A DNA stretch of 56,661 nt from Micrococcales bacterium (lineage in GTDB: Bacteria > Actinomycetota > Actinomycetes > Actinomycetales > Microbacteriaceae). Of this stretch, positions 8,858-17,780 are shown in pieces; position 1 is the stretch's first letter; each line of letters begins with the position of its first letter. Position numbers and translations under genes: made by a program. The stretch is taken from contig JAHEGC010000004.1 in the NCBI GenBank assembly GCA_024639965.1, positions 22,366 to 79,026 of the forward strand, given 5' to 3'. Below the pieces are notes generated by a model. That model was not told where the DNA came from. It worked only from the letters and a program-made list of their open reading frames with translations, and did no database searches.

Positions 8858-9781
8858 CTAGTGGGCGTCGGATTCGAGAAAATGCTGGGCGTCGAGTGCG
8901 GCGACCGCACCGGTGCCCGCCGCGACGATCGCTTGGCGATAGGTTGGGTCGATCAAATCCCCGGCGGCGAAGACGCCCGGTACCGAGGTCAGCGACGAAC
9001 GCCCTTCCACTCGAACATTGCCCTCAGGGGTGAGCGTGATGACATCCTTGACGAGGTCGGTGCGCGGGTCGGAGCCGATGGCGATGAAGAGACCTTCGAC
9101 GTCGAGCGTGCGGGTCGATCCGTCGGCCATGTCGAGTGTGATTCCGGAAACCGTGTCAGCGCCCAGAATGCCCGAAACGGCTGCGCCGGTGATGAACTGA
9201 ATCTTCGGGTCGCTCTTCGCGCGCTGCAACATCGCCGGCGACGCGCGGAACGTGTCCGAACGATGCACGAGGTAAACCGTGTCGGCGAATTTGGTGAGGA
9301 ACGTCGCTTCCTCCATCGCCGAGTCGCCACCGCCGATGACCGCGACCGCCCTGTTGCGGAAAAACGCACCGTCACACGTCGCGCACCACGAAACACCGAA
9401 ACCGGAAAGTCGTGCTTCGTCGGGGATACCGAGTTTGCGGTATTCGCTACCCATCGCGAGGATCACGGCGCGGGTTTCGACCACGTCGCCGTTGCCCATA
9501 GTGACCTTCTTCACGTCTCCCGTGAGATCGACCTCGGTCACATCGTCGAAGAGCAGTTCGGCACCGAAGCGTTCCGCCTGGGCCTGCATGTTCATCATGA
9601 GCTCGGGTCCCATGACGCCCTCGGGGAATCCGGGGAAGTTGTCGACCTCGGTCGTGTTCATGAGATCGCCGCCCATTTTCACGCTCGACGTCACGACGAG
9701 CGGTTTGAGCTCCGCGCGCGCCGCGTAGATGGCGGCGGTGTACCCCGCGGGGCCAGAACCGATGATGACAAGATCGCGCAC
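8858..9781 (-). CDS. trxB: Thioredoxin-disulfide reductase
   Basis: A 307-residue low-Mr thioredoxin reductase that uses NADPH and FAD to reduce TrxA. It has the FAD-binding GSGPAGYTAA near the N terminus, the redox-active CATC at 133-136, the NADPH motif GGGDSAMEEA and the C-terminal FAD motif GVFAAGDLID. It starts at GTG 9781 with AAAGGA upstream. It follows murJ by 36 nt on the same strand, an order common in actinobacteria. Confidence 0.97.
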   Translation of the reverse strand: MRDLVIIGSGPAGYTAAIYAARAELKPLVVTSSVKMGGDLMNTTEVDNFPGFPEGVMGPELMMNMQAQAERFGAELLFDDVTEVDLTGDVKKVTMGNGDVVETRAVILAMGSEYRKLGIPDEARLSGFGVSWCATCDGAFFRNRAVAVIGGGDSAMEEATFLTKFADTVYLVHRSDTFRASPAMLQRAKSDPKIQFITGAAVSGILGADTVSGITLDMADGSTRTLDVEGLFIAIGSDPRTDLVKDVITLTPEGNVRVEGRSSLTSVPGVFAAGDLIDPTYRQAIVAAGTGAVAALDAQHFLESDAH

Positions 9782-9817
9782 GCGAGAATCCTTTCGACGC
9801 AGGTCAGCAACCCCAGC

Positions 9818-11404
9818 CTACGGTCGGTTATTCCTCCGCGAGCGCAGGGGCGCGAGAAGATCCCGAGCGGTTGGGTCGCGCAACAGTACGAGACCGACGA
9901 GGAAGGTGATACCCATGATCGCCGCGATGAATCCGGCCCAGAGAACCGCCCCACCGATCGAATCGGTGGAGGGGAGTGCGTCGCGAACCATGACTCCGAC
10001 CCCGAGCGAGGGGAGTGCGGCGATGACGAATCGAGCAATCCCGACCGTGAGACGTCGGAAGCCGAGAGTGCCGAGTTGCCGGCGCAACATGACGGCGAGC
10101 AACGCCGCTTGAACGAAGGTCGAGAGTGACATCCACAACGCGATCCCGGTGGCGACCGCTGAGACGGGCCCGGCCCCGACGGCGAGAATTCCGATGCCGA
10201 ACACCGCGGTCTGGGCGAGTTGAACAAGGAACGGTGTGCGCGTGTCTTCGAGGGCGTAAAAAATGCGCTGCAGGATGAAGGCGATTCCGAACGGCACAAG
10301 GCCGAGTGCATAGAGCGCGACGACGTCCGCCATGCCCGCCCCGGACTGGTCGGCGAACACGATGGCGACGTACGGCGACGCGAGACAGAGGATTGCACTG
10401 GAGATGACCATGAACAGGGAAACGCGAGAAATCGACTCCCGAACGTCCGCCGCGAGCCGATCCCACCGTTTGTCCCGTACATCGGTGGCCATCCGCGTGA
10501 AGTAGGCGGTTCCCAACGACACGGTGATGACCGAGTGGGGGAGCATGAAGACGAGCCAGCCAAATCGGAGGACCGCAAGACCCGGTTCGTTGAAGGCGGT
10601 TGCGACGGACGCAATGTTGCTCTGCAGGATTCCCGCCAGTTGGGTGACGAGAATCATTCCGAACGTCCACGCCGCGAGTTTCGTTGTGGTGCCCAAGCCC
10701 ACCCCACGGAATCGGAAATCGGGACGGAAGGAGATTCCCGCTCGTTTGAGGAAGGCGAAGAGTGCGACCGCCTGAACGAGAACGCCGAGCGTGGCGCTTC
10801 CCGCCAGGATGGCAATCGAGCTGGGTGACCAGGACGATGAGGACGTCACGTCTCCGGTGAATACCGCTGTGAACCAAATCATTCCCGCGATCGCGACGAT
10901 GTTGTTGAGTGCCGGAGCCCAGGTGAACGGACCGAACAGCCCACGGGCGTTGAGGACCTCACCGACGAGGGAGTAAACAGCGTAGAAGAAGATTTGCGGC
11001 AGACACCACCATGCGAATGCGGTTGCCAGCCCGAGGGCACCGTCGTCGAAACCCTGACGCGCGTAGAGGTTGACGAGAAACGGAGCGAGTCCGGTCGCGA
11101 GGATCGTGACCACAAAAACCAGGGACATTCCGAGAGTCAGCAGACGGTTCACGTACGCTTCTCCGCCGTCTTCGTGCAAACCCGCCTTGACGATTTGTGG
11201 AACGAGAACGGCGCTGAGCACACCACCCGCAACGATGACATAAACGTTGTTGGGGAGTTGATTGGCCAGGGCGAAGGCGTCGGCGCCGGCACCGACGACA
11301 CCGACGGTCCGCGCGAGCACCACTGCGCTGATGAATCCGAGAATGCGCGACACGATCGTGCCCGACGCGAGCAGGAGGCTCGAGCGCCCGATCCGATTAG
11401 GCAC
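9818..11404 (-). CDS. murJ: Lipid II flippase MurJ (MviN family)
   Basis: A polytopic protein of 528 residues with about 14 hydrophobic segments and the MurJ N terminus (GRSSLLLASGTIVSRILGF). It moves the peptidoglycan precursor lipid II across the membrane. The charged loops typical of MurJ are present (for example RMATDVRDKRWDRL). It starts at GTG 11404 and overlaps the end of the DUF6049-type gene by 8 nt, so the two are co-translated. Actinobacterial MurJ may carry a pseudokinase extension, as in Mycobacterium, but this one lacks it. Confidence 0.93.
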   Translation of the reverse strand: MPNRIGRSSLLLASGTIVSRILGFISAVVLARTVGVVGAGADAFALANQLPNNVYVIVAGGVLSAVLVPQIVKAGLHEDGGEAYVNRLLTLGMSLVFVVTILATGLAPFLVNLYARQGFDDGALGLATAFAWWCLPQIFFYAVYSLVGEVLNARGLFGPFTWAPALNNIVAIAGMIWFTAVFTGDVTSSSSWSPSSIAILAGSATLGVLVQAVALFAFLKRAGISFRPDFRFRGVGLGTTTKLAAWTFGMILVTQLAGILQSNIASVATAFNEPGLAVLRFGWLVFMLPHSVITVSLGTAYFTRMATDVRDKRWDRLAADVRESISRVSLFMVISSAILCLASPYVAIVFADQSGAGMADVVALYALGLVPFGIAFILQRIFYALEDTRTPFLVQLAQTAVFGIGILAVGAGPVSAVATGIALWMSLSTFVQAALLAVMLRRQLGTLGFRRLTVGIARFVIAALPSLGVGVMVRDALPSTDSIGGAVLWAGFIAAIMGITFLVGLVLLRDPTARDLLAPLRSRRNNRP

Positions 11405-12824
11405 GTCGGCGCCGATCGCGAATCTGGCGGACGATTCCCACGCTGAGGATGATGCTCACAAATCCCACGAAGACGGCGAGTGTCACGCCCTCCCACTGTG
11501 CTTGGATTTCCACGGGGAGAACGATCGGGCCGCTGATGTCAAACCCCTCGGCGGTGGTCAGGGTGACGACGAGTGCGGTGTGGCCGTTCGCGACCGTTTC
11601 CACGGGGATCGACACCTGTTCGTTCGCCCCCGCCGCAATCGTCACCTCCAGGTCAGGGGAGTCGACGCGCATCGCACCAGTCTGAGATCGCGCCGCGAGC
11701 GTGACGGTGATGTCGGTGGTTGACAGGTTGCTGACGGTGACCGGGATGTCCGCCTGGTTAGACAGAATCGTGTACTCGGCACCCTGCTGAACGGCCACAA
11801 CATCGGAATACGTTCGCGCGTTGCGGAGGTAGTTGCGGACCAGCGCGACGAATTGGTCATCGTCAGCGAGCCCCGCGAGAACGCAAATCCGCTCAAGCCG
11901 CGGAAGTGCGATGGCGGCGGGGTTAACACCAATGGCGGAAATTCTCCTGTCGAATCGGTGTTGAGTGAGCAGTGTCGCGACCACATCCGCATGGGGCTTT
12001 GAGATGACGGGGTTGCCGAGCGTCTCGGTCGTCGCGGGCTCGTATCGGGTGAGGGAGACACCCCGCGACGCGAGTTCGTCGAGAACGGCCGATGCTCGAG
12101 CGGGGTCGATGGCGCCAGGCGAACGCGGAAGAGATACCGCGCGAACGGTCCCGTCGCCAAGAATTCTGCCGACGACGTCGACCGCGCTGAGCGCCGCTCT
12201 CGGAGATACTCCGTCTGCGAGGAGCGCGCCTCCCGTCGCCGACAGCGCGTTGCGATTGCCGGGGAACGTGGCATCGTCGACGATGAGGGCAGTGAAGCCG
12301 AGCGTGTGAACGCGCGACACCGAGTTGCGATCGCCCACGCGACCCGTCGGCCAGCCCACGATGTCGGAGGCACCGACCCCCGACAATTCGCTCAATTGGA
12401 TCGCGGAAATTCGATTGTTCGTTGCGGTGGCCGCGAGCGCAAACGGGTCGGCGTTACCCCAGGGCAGGTCGAGGGGATTCGAGCGCTGCACGGCAGCCAG
12501 CCACGCCACGGCGCTCGCGGGAGCATCGTCGCCGAGGCGCTCGATGCTCGCGGTGATTCGGGAGTCGAGCGCGATCGTCGCGCCGTGTTCGAGTGCTGCC
12601 GCGGAGAGAACCGCCCAACCGCCCCCGGCGGCAGTGTTCGATTCGAGTTCGGCGGCGTCGAGGGAACCCGTTGACGTGGTCGCCGACACGATGGGAACCA
12701 CCACCGACATCGTGATGCGCGGTGCGGCCGGCGCGGGCGTGGCACTGCCGAAAACGGCGGCGACGAGCGCGAGCAGCCACGCGATTCGATACCGCCCGGC
12801 ACGAAGCACGAAGGCACCCGACAT
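11397..12824 (-). CDS. DUF6049-type secreted/membrane-anchored protein
   Basis: From ATG 12824 the protein has 475 residues. A signal peptide (about 1-33, ...GSATPAPAAPR) is followed by an extracytoplasmic part, an immunoglobulin-like stretch late in the protein (VTVSNLSTTDITVTL) and one C-terminal membrane span with a basic tail RQIRDRRRRA. This matches the DUF6049-type proteins that sit between murJ and the CCA enzyme in actinobacteria. Function is unknown; a role in cell-envelope work with MurJ is inferred from the overlap. The ORF-track N-terminal extension overlaps pcnB and is rejected. Its leaderless promoter shares a palindrome with pcnB. Confidence 0.8.
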   Translation of the reverse strand: MSGAFVLRAGRYRIAWLLALVAAVFGSATPAPAAPRITMSVVVPIVSATTSTGSLDAAELESNTAAGGGWAVLSAAALEHGATIALDSRITASIERLGDDAPASAVAWLAAVQRSNPLDLPWGNADPFALAATATNNRISAIQLSELSGVGASDIVGWPTGRVGDRNSVSRVHTLGFTALIVDDATFPGNRNALSATGGALLADGVSPRAALSAVDVVGRILGDGTVRAVSLPRSPGAIDPARASAVLDELASRGVSLTRYEPATTETLGNPVISKPHADVVATLLTQHRFDRRISAIGVNPAAIALPRLERICVLAGLADDDQFVALVRNYLRNARTYSDVVAVQQGAEYTILSNQADIPVTVSNLSTTDITVTLAARSQTGAMRVDSPDLEVTIAAGANEQVSIPVETVANGHTALVVTLTTAEGFDISGPIVLPVEIQAQWEGVTLAVFVGFVSIILSVGIVRQIRDRRRRA

Positions 12825-12831
12825 GACGGTA

Positions 12832-12841
12832 AGTCTAGACT
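12832..12841. promoter_or_regulatory. Shared bidirectional -10 palindrome AGTCTAGACT
   Basis: The 10-bp palindrome reads TAGACT on both strands. The start of the DUF6049-type gene is 7 nt from it on one side and pcnB 8 nt on the other. Both spacings fit leaderless transcription in actinobacteria. The palindrome and spacings are seen; promoter activity is inferred. Confidence 0.7.
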
Positions 12842-12849
12842 GACGGGGT

Positions 12850-14283
12850 ATGGAGAACGTGGCGGAGGCGATGGCCAGACTGACGTCGCTCGCGGCGAGC
12901 GACGCCGTTTCCGCGCTCTCCGCGGGCTTTGTTTCCGCCGGTTTCGAGCTCGCTCTCGTCGGTGGATCCGTACGAGATGCGTTCCTCGGTCGGAACATCA
13001 GCGACCTCGACTTCGCGACGAACGCGACGCCCGACGAGATTCTTCGGGTGGTGGCCCCGCTCGCCACGTCGACCTGGGACATCGGGCGCGACTTCGGCAC
13101 CATCGGCGCGGTTGTTCACAACCAGACGGTCGAAATCACCACGTATCGCTCGGATATTTACGATCGGGAATCCCGCAAACCCGAGGTGACGTTCGGAACG
13201 ACCATCGGAGGCGACCTCGTTCGACGAGACTTCGCGGTCAACGCCATGGCGTTCTCACTGCCGGCGAACGTTCTGGTTGATCCGTCGGGCGGCTTCGACG
13301 ATCTGCTCGCTCGCCGACTGCGCACTCCGGGCACTCCGGAAAAGTCATTCGCCGACGACCCACTTCGCATGATGCGCGCCGCGCGATTCGCCGCCCAACT
13401 GGGCTTCGAACCAGCACCCGAGGTCATCGACGCGATGCGCGACCGCGCCGAATCGATTCTCATGATTTCGGCGGAACGCGTGCGAGACGAACTCGTCAAA
13501 CTTCTCGCCGCGGCCGACCCCGTTCCCGGAATCCGAATTCTGGTGGACTCGGGGATTTGCGATCACGTGTTGCCCGAACTGCCCGCGCTGATTCGCGAGC
13601 ACGACGAACACGGACGCCACAAGGATGTGTACGAGCATTCCCTCAAGGTGCTCACCCGCTCGATTGCGCTCGAGGGAGAGCGCTTCCCCGATCGCGAGCC
13701 CGACACGATCGGCCGCCTCGCCGCGTTGCTGCACGACATTGGCAAGCCCGCAACGAGGTCGTTCGACAATTCCGCCACCGTCACCTTTTACGGTCACGAT
13801 TCCGTCGGTGCGCGCATGGCGAAGAAGCGACTCGTCGCACTGCGCTTCGACAACGAGACAATCGCGCGGGTGTGTTCGCTCATCCGCCTGCACTTGCGAT
13901 TCTTCGGCTATTCCGAGGGTGCGTGGACGGATTCAGCGGTTCGCCGTTACGTGCGCGATGCCGGCGAGGATCTCGAACGCCTCCACGTGCTCGTCCGCAG
14001 TGATGTGACGACGCGCAACGAGCGCAAGCAGAAGGCGATGGACGCGGCGTACACGGAACTCGAAGCGCGCATTGTCGAAATTCGCGAGCGCGAGGAAATC
14101 GACGCCATTCGCCCCGACCTCGACGGCGACCAGATCATGTCCATTCTCGGTTTGCGACCAGGTCGTGGTGTCGGGTTGGCGCGCGACTTCCTGCTCGAAC
14201 TTCGACTCGACGAGGGGCCGCTCGGCGCCGACGAGGCGGAACGTCGCCTCCGCGCGTGGGCAGCCGACCGCGAATTGTCTTAA
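12850..14283 (+). CDS. pcnB: CCA tRNA nucleotidyltransferase
   Basis: A 477-residue protein with an N-terminal polymerase-beta-type nucleotidyltransferase domain ([13 protein letters not shown] at about 37-49, with the catalytic DLDFAT) and a C-terminal HD domain (LLHDIGKP, His295-Asp296). It adds or repairs the CCA end of tRNAs. The length and HD domain match the actinobacterial type annotated as CCA-adding or PcnB. No Shine-Dalgarno precedes the ATG; see the shared -10 element. Confidence 0.93.
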   Translation: MENVAEAMARLTSLAASDAVSALSAGFVSAGFELALVGGSVRDAFLGRNISDLDFATNATPDEILRVVAPLATSTWDIGRDFGTIGAVVHNQTVEITTYRSDIYDRESRKPEVTFGTTIGGDLVRRDFAVNAMAFSLPANVLVDPSGGFDDLLARRLRTPGTPEKSFADDPLRMMRAARFAAQLGFEPAPEVIDAMRDRAESILMISAERVRDELVKLLAAADPVPGIRILVDSGICDHVLPELPALIREHDEHGRHKDVYEHSLKVLTRSIALEGERFPDREPDTIGRLAALLHDIGKPATRSFDNSATVTFYGHDSVGARMAKKRLVALRFDNETIARVCSLIRLHLRFFGYSEGAWTDSAVRRYVRDAGEDLERLHVLVRSDVTTRNERKQKAMDAAYTELEARIVEIREREEIDAIRPDLDGDQIMSILGLRPGRGVGLARDFLLELRLDEGPLGADEAERRLRAWAADRELS

Positions 14284-14304
14284 CCCCCGGCTCTCGGCTA
14301 TTGT
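14275..14304 (+). promoter_or_regulatory. Candidate rpsF operon promoter
   Basis: TTGTCT (14275-14280) and TATTGT (14299-14304) are separated by 18 nt. The promoter overlaps the end of pcnB and would make a leader of about 90 nt before rpsF that contains the S6:S18-like structure. Confidence 0.5.
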
Positions 14305-14345
14305 TGGAGGGTTGCCCATCGGGCGACACGCACCAGATGCAATAC

Positions 14346-14388
14346 CCTCCTGCTACAGAAAGTCTGTAGCCGCTGAGTCCAGAGGAGG
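14346..14388 (+). promoter_or_regulatory. rpsF leader, S6:S18-type autoregulatory RNA
   Basis: CCTCCT (14346-14351) can pair with AGGAGG (14383-14388), which is the rpsF Shine-Dalgarno. Inside lies a perfect 8-bp hairpin, GCTACAGA-aag-TCTGTAGC (14352-14370), followed at once by the CCG that marks this RNA family. In bacteria the S6:S18 complex binds such a leader through the CCG and represses the rpsF operon. rpsF and rpsR are both in this operon, so feedback is logical. The structure is read by eye, not folded by program. Confidence 0.85.
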
Positions 14389-14398
14389 TGGGTTATTC

Positions 14399-14740
14399 AT
14401 GCATCCCTACGAAATGATGGTGATTCTCGACCCCGAGGTCGATGAGCGCACTGTCCAGCCGACGCTCGAGAAGTTCCTCGGCGTCGTCACCACTGATGGT
14501 GGCACCGTCGAGAACCTCGACATTTGGGGCCGCCGCCGTCTCGCCTACGAAATCAAGAAGAAGAGTGAAGGCATCTATGCCGTCATCAACTTCACCGCGA
14601 CCCCCGCGACCACGCAGGAACTTGAGCGCCAGCTTCGCCTCAACGAGTCGGTCATGCGCACCAAGGTTCTCCGTGCCGACGAGGCCGTTGCTCGTATCGC
14701 GGCCGTAGCCCTCACCGAGGCGAAGGCCGACGCGGAGTAA
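14399..14740 (+). CDS. rpsF: 30S ribosomal protein S6
   Basis: From ATG 14399, 10 nt after AGGAGG, the protein is 113 residues and starts [12 protein letters not shown], a typical S6 start. It ends with the acidic/alanine-rich tail TEAKADAE. S6 binds S18 on the 30S platform. The longer ORF in the track starts inside pcnB. First gene of rpsF-ssb-rpsR-rplI. Confidence 0.97.
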   Translation: MHPYEMMVILDPEVDERTVQPTLEKFLGVVTTDGGTVENLDIWGRRRLAYEIKKKSEGIYAVINFTATPATTQELERQLRLNESVMRTKVLRADEAVARIAAVALTEAKADAE

Positions 14741-14745
14741 TCCCC

Positions 14746-15249
14746 ATGGCGAACGACACAATCATCACGGTTGTCGGCAACCTCACCGCCGACCCCGAAC
14801 TGCGCTACACGCAGAACGGCGTGGCCGTCGCGAACTTCACGATCGCGTCGACCCCTCGCACGTTCGACCGCGCGAGCAACGAGTGGAAGGACGGCGAAGC
14901 GCTGTTCCTTCGCGCGAGCGTGTGGCGTGAATTCGCCGAGCACGTCGCCTCCTCGCTCTCGAAGGGTGCTCGCGTCGTTGCGACCGGACGTCTTCGTCAG
15001 CGTTCTTTCGAAACGAAGGAAGGCGAGAAGCGCACGTCGATCGAACTCGAGGTTGACGAGATCGGCCCCTCGCTCCGTTACGCGACCGCGGCAATCACTC
15101 GCGCGGCGGGTGGAGCGTCCGGCGGTTCCGCGTCGAACGACTGGTCGGCTCCGGCCGGCGGCAACGACTGGGGCAACAGTGCACCTCAGACCGACAGCCC
15201 GTGGGGTGGCGGCACGACTGAGCCCCCGTCGGACGACGTCCCCTTCTAA
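14746..15249 (+). CDS. ssb: Single-stranded DNA-binding protein
   Basis: A 167-residue SSB with an OB fold over the first 110 residues ([17 protein letters not shown], then VWREFAEHV), a Gly/Ser/Trp-rich linker and the acidic tip DDVPF that recruits repair and replication partners. It starts 5 nt after the rpsF stop, the usual rpsF-ssb arrangement. Confidence 0.97.
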   Translation: MANDTIITVVGNLTADPELRYTQNGVAVANFTIASTPRTFDRASNEWKDGEALFLRASVWREFAEHVASSLSKGARVVATGRLRQRSFETKEGEKRTSIELEVDEIGPSLRYATAAITRAAGGASGGSASNDWSAPAGGNDWGNSAPQTDSPWGGGTTEPPSDDVPF

Positions 15250-15277
15250 CCAACTCTTCACGTAAAGGATTCACATC

Positions 15278-15538
15278 ATGGCAGGTAAGGCAACCGGCGA
15301 TCGCCGCAAGCCGCGCGCCGGAAAGGGAGCCAAGGCGCTTCCCCCCGCACGCGCAATCAAGATCGACGTCATCGACTACAAGGACGTCGTCACTCTTCGC
15401 AAGTTCATCTCGGAGCGCGGCAAGATCCGTTCGCGTCGCATCACGGGTGTTTCGGTTCAGGAGCAGCGCCTCATCGCTCGCGCGGTCAAGAACGCGCGCG
15501 AGATGGCTCTTCTTCCCTACGCTGGCGCTGGCCGCTAA
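15278..15538 (+). CDS. rpsR: 30S ribosomal protein S18
   Basis: An 86-residue S18 with a basic N terminus and the conserved core [18 protein letters not shown] followed by [12 protein letters not shown]. The N terminus ([16 protein letters not shown]) has no Cys, so it is the zinc-independent form. It is the partner of S6 in the complex expected to bind the operon leader. Confidence 0.97.
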   Translation: MAGKATGDRRKPRAGKGAKALPPARAIKIDVIDYKDVVTLRKFISERGKIRSRRITGVSVQEQRLIARAVKNAREMALLPYAGAGR

Positions 15539-15549
15539 GGAGCACGACA

Positions 15550-16002
15550 ATGGCAAAACTCATTCTCACTCATGAGGTGTCGGGCCTCGGTTCGCCCGGC
15601 GACGTCGTCGACGTCAAGAACGGCTACGCCCGCAACTATCTCGTCCCCCAGGGTCTCGCAATCGTGTGGACTCGCGGTGGCGAGAAGCAGGTCAGCGACA
15701 TCAAGAACGCTCGTGCCGCTCGTGCTCTCGCATCCCTCGAGGACGCTCAGGCACTGAAGGCGAAGCTCGAGAGCGCAACCATCACGGTGAAGGCTTCGGC
15801 CGGACTCGGCGGTCGCCTCTTCGGTTCGGTGAAGACCGCGGACATCGCCGCGTCGGTCACCGAAGCGGGACTCGGCGACATCGACAAGCGCTCGATCGAA
15901 ATCGGCACCGCCATCAAGGCGACCGGTTCGTATTCGGCGACGGTCAAGCTCCACGACGGCGTCGTGGCGACCCTCGCCCTCAAGGTCATCGCCCGCAAGT
16001 AA
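15550..16002 (+). CDS. rplI: 50S ribosomal protein L9
   Basis: A 150-residue L9 with the N-terminal domain [29 protein letters not shown], the long connecting helix (about 42-75) and a C-terminal domain. An AAGGAG site is 7 nt before the ATG. Last gene of the operon, followed by a strong hairpin. Confidence 0.97.
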   Translation: MAKLILTHEVSGLGSPGDVVDVKNGYARNYLVPQGLAIVWTRGGEKQVSDIKNARAARALASLEDAQALKAKLESATITVKASAGLGGRLFGSVKTADIAASVTEAGLGDIDKRSIEIGTAIKATGSYSATVKLHDGVVATLALKVIARK

Positions 16003-16020
16003 GGCCTTCGACCGGGTTTC

Positions 16021-16057
16021 GAAACGCCCGTGGTGCCCCGCGCACCACGGGCGTTTC
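16021..16057 (+). terminator. Hairpin terminator after rplI
   Basis: GAAACGCCCGTGGTGC (16021-16036) and its perfect complement (16042-16057) form a 16-bp stem with a 5-nt loop. No strong U tract follows on the plus strand (CCTGTG). It probably ends the rpsF operon, and shields the DnaA-box region from read-through. Confidence 0.85.
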
Positions 16058-16080
16058 CCTGTGAAATGGGGAAACCTTCG

Positions 16081-16262
16081 TGTGGAAAAGTTAAAGGTTC
16101 AACCATAACTCTAAACAACTTTCCCCACAGGCTGCCTATTAGAAAAACATGCGGTCAAACGGCATTTTTGCAACACGCTCGATATTTTTATCCACAGTTT
16201 TCCACAATGTCTCCACAGGAGACAACGGCGTGTTTCACAGGCAATCCCCAGAGTTATCCACA
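16081..16262. other. DnaA-box-like cluster in the 383-bp gap before dnaB
   Basis: The gap 16003-16385 has no gene. After the terminator it holds TTATCCACA twice (16188-16196 and 16254-16262, both perfect), TTTTCCACA (16198-16206), its reverse TGTGGAAAA (16081-16089) and weaker TTCCCCACA (16121-16129) and GTCTCCACA (16209-16217). The stretch between is AT-rich for this genome (for example gatatttttatcc). It is as dense in boxes as the dnaA-dnaN gap. It may be a second replication-initiation element, a DnaA titration site, or DnaA control of dnaB. Confidence 0.7.
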
Positions 16263-16385
16263 CCCCCGTTTGCGCCCCGTCGCGTGATTTCGTAGCGTTC
16301 ACCGAAGGAGTGGCGTGGCGCCCGACGATGTCGGAGCCGACCCGCATACTGAAAGACCCCTCCCCCTCGACAGAGAAAGGCGATC

Positions 16386-17744
16386 GTGGCAGGACCTCAA
16401 CTCGAACTGGTGCCCGAAGGTACCGGCGATTCCCGCGTTCCGCCGAACGACGCCGCCGCAGAGCAGAGCACGCTCGGCGGAATGTTGTTGTCGAAGGACG
16501 CGGCGGGTGAAGTTGCGCAACTGGTCAAGCCCACCGATTTCTATCTGCCCAAGCACGAAATAATCTTCCGTGCCATCACCGCACTGTTCGCCAAAGGTGA
16601 GCCCACCGACGTCATCATGGTGACCGAGCAGCTCAGCCGGGAGGGCAACCTTCAAAAGATCGGTGGCGCCAGCTACCTGCACACGCTCGAGTCGTCGGTC
16701 CCGACCGCCGCGAATGCGACCTATTACGCGAGCATCGTCGCGAGCAAGGCGCTCCTGCGCCGGCTCGTCGATGTGGGAACACGCATCACTCAAATGGGCT
16801 TCGCCGCTGAGGGAGAGCCGCACGACCTCGTCAATTCGGCGCAGACCGAGGTGTTCAACATCGGTCGTGCCGCCGAGGCGAACGACGCACAGTTCGTGCG
16901 TGACACCATCGACGCCACGATCCAGGAACTCGAACTCATTCAGGCCCGCGGTCATCACGAGCCCGAAATCCCCACCGGGTTCCGCGAGGTCGATGACGTC
17001 ACCAACGGCCTTCACCCGGGTCAGCTCGTGCTCATCGCCGCACGACCCGGTCTCGGTAAGTCGACCCTCGCGCTCGACTTCGCGCGGTCCGCGGCGATCA
17101 AGAACAACGTGCCCACCGTGTTCTTCTCGCTCGAAATGAACGCGATGGAAATCTCCCAGCGCCTCATTTCGGCGGAAGCGAACGTGTTTCTCAGCGATAT
17201 CCGAAAGGCCGACCTCAAAAGCGACCAGTGGCGTCGCATCACCGCGACACAGGGGCGGGTTCTCGACGCCCCATTGCTCATCGACGACAGCCCGAACCTC
17301 ACGCTCACGGAGATTCGCGCGAAGTGTCGCCGTCTCAAGCAGCAGCACGGCCTCAAGCTCGTCATCATCGACTACCTCCAACTCCTCACGAGTGGCGGCA
17401 AGGTGGAAAGCCGCCAGCAGGAAGTGTCGGAGTTCTCACGTTCCCTCAAACTCTTGGCCAAAGAGCTGCACGTTCCCGTCGTGGCGCTTTCCCAGCTCAA
17501 CCGAAACTCGGAGCAGGGACAAGGCGACAAGCGTCCGCAACTCTCCCAACTTCGTGAGTCGGGATCGCTCGAACAAGACGCCGACATCGTCTTCCTCCTG
17601 CACCGTGAGCGGTACCAAGAACAGGGCGAAAATCGCAACGATGCCGAGCTGATCATCGCGAAGCACCGAAACGGTCCGACGAAGGACATCAAGGTGAACT
17701 TTGAGGGCCAATTCTCGCGTTTCACCGAGATGGCACAGATCTAG
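16386..17744 (+). CDS. dnaB: Replicative DNA helicase
   Basis: A 452-residue DnaB: N-terminal domain (about 20-150), linker, and RecA-like helicase domain with Walker A GLGKST near residues 222-227, Walker B LVIIDYLQL and the SQLNR motif. It unwinds DNA ahead of the fork. No intein is inserted, unlike some actinobacterial dnaB genes. It starts at GTG 16386 with AAAGG upstream, after the rpsF-rplI operon, its common place in actinobacteria. Confidence 0.97.
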   Translation: MAGPQLELVPEGTGDSRVPPNDAAAEQSTLGGMLLSKDAAGEVAQLVKPTDFYLPKHEIIFRAITALFAKGEPTDVIMVTEQLSREGNLQKIGGASYLHTLESSVPTAANATYYASIVASKALLRRLVDVGTRITQMGFAAEGEPHDLVNSAQTEVFNIGRAAEANDAQFVRDTIDATIQELELIQARGHHEPEIPTGFREVDDVTNGLHPGQLVLIAARPGLGKSTLALDFARSAAIKNNVPTVFFSLEMNAMEISQRLISAEANVFLSDIRKADLKSDQWRRITATQGRVLDAPLLIDDSPNLTLTEIRAKCRRLKQQHGLKLVIIDYLQLLTSGGKVESRQQEVSEFSRSLKLLAKELHVPVVALSQLNRNSEQGQGDKRPQLSQLRESGSLEQDADIVFLLHRERYQEQGENRNDAELIIAKHRNGPTKDIKVNFEGQFSRFTEMAQI

Positions 17745-17768
17745 AAATTTGGTCGACCCGCAAGCAAT

Positions 17769-17774
17769 TAGGCT
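17769..17774 (+). promoter_or_regulatory. Leaderless-type -10 TAGGCT
   Basis: TAGGCT is followed by 6 nt and ATG at 17781, with no Shine-Dalgarno between. This is the spacing expected when transcription begins at or next to the start codon. Confidence 0.65.
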
Positions 17775-17780
17775 GTGCCT

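Noticed and set aside
16386-17744. Intein in dnaB
   Set aside because: Length (452 aa) and uninterrupted Walker A region show no insertion.
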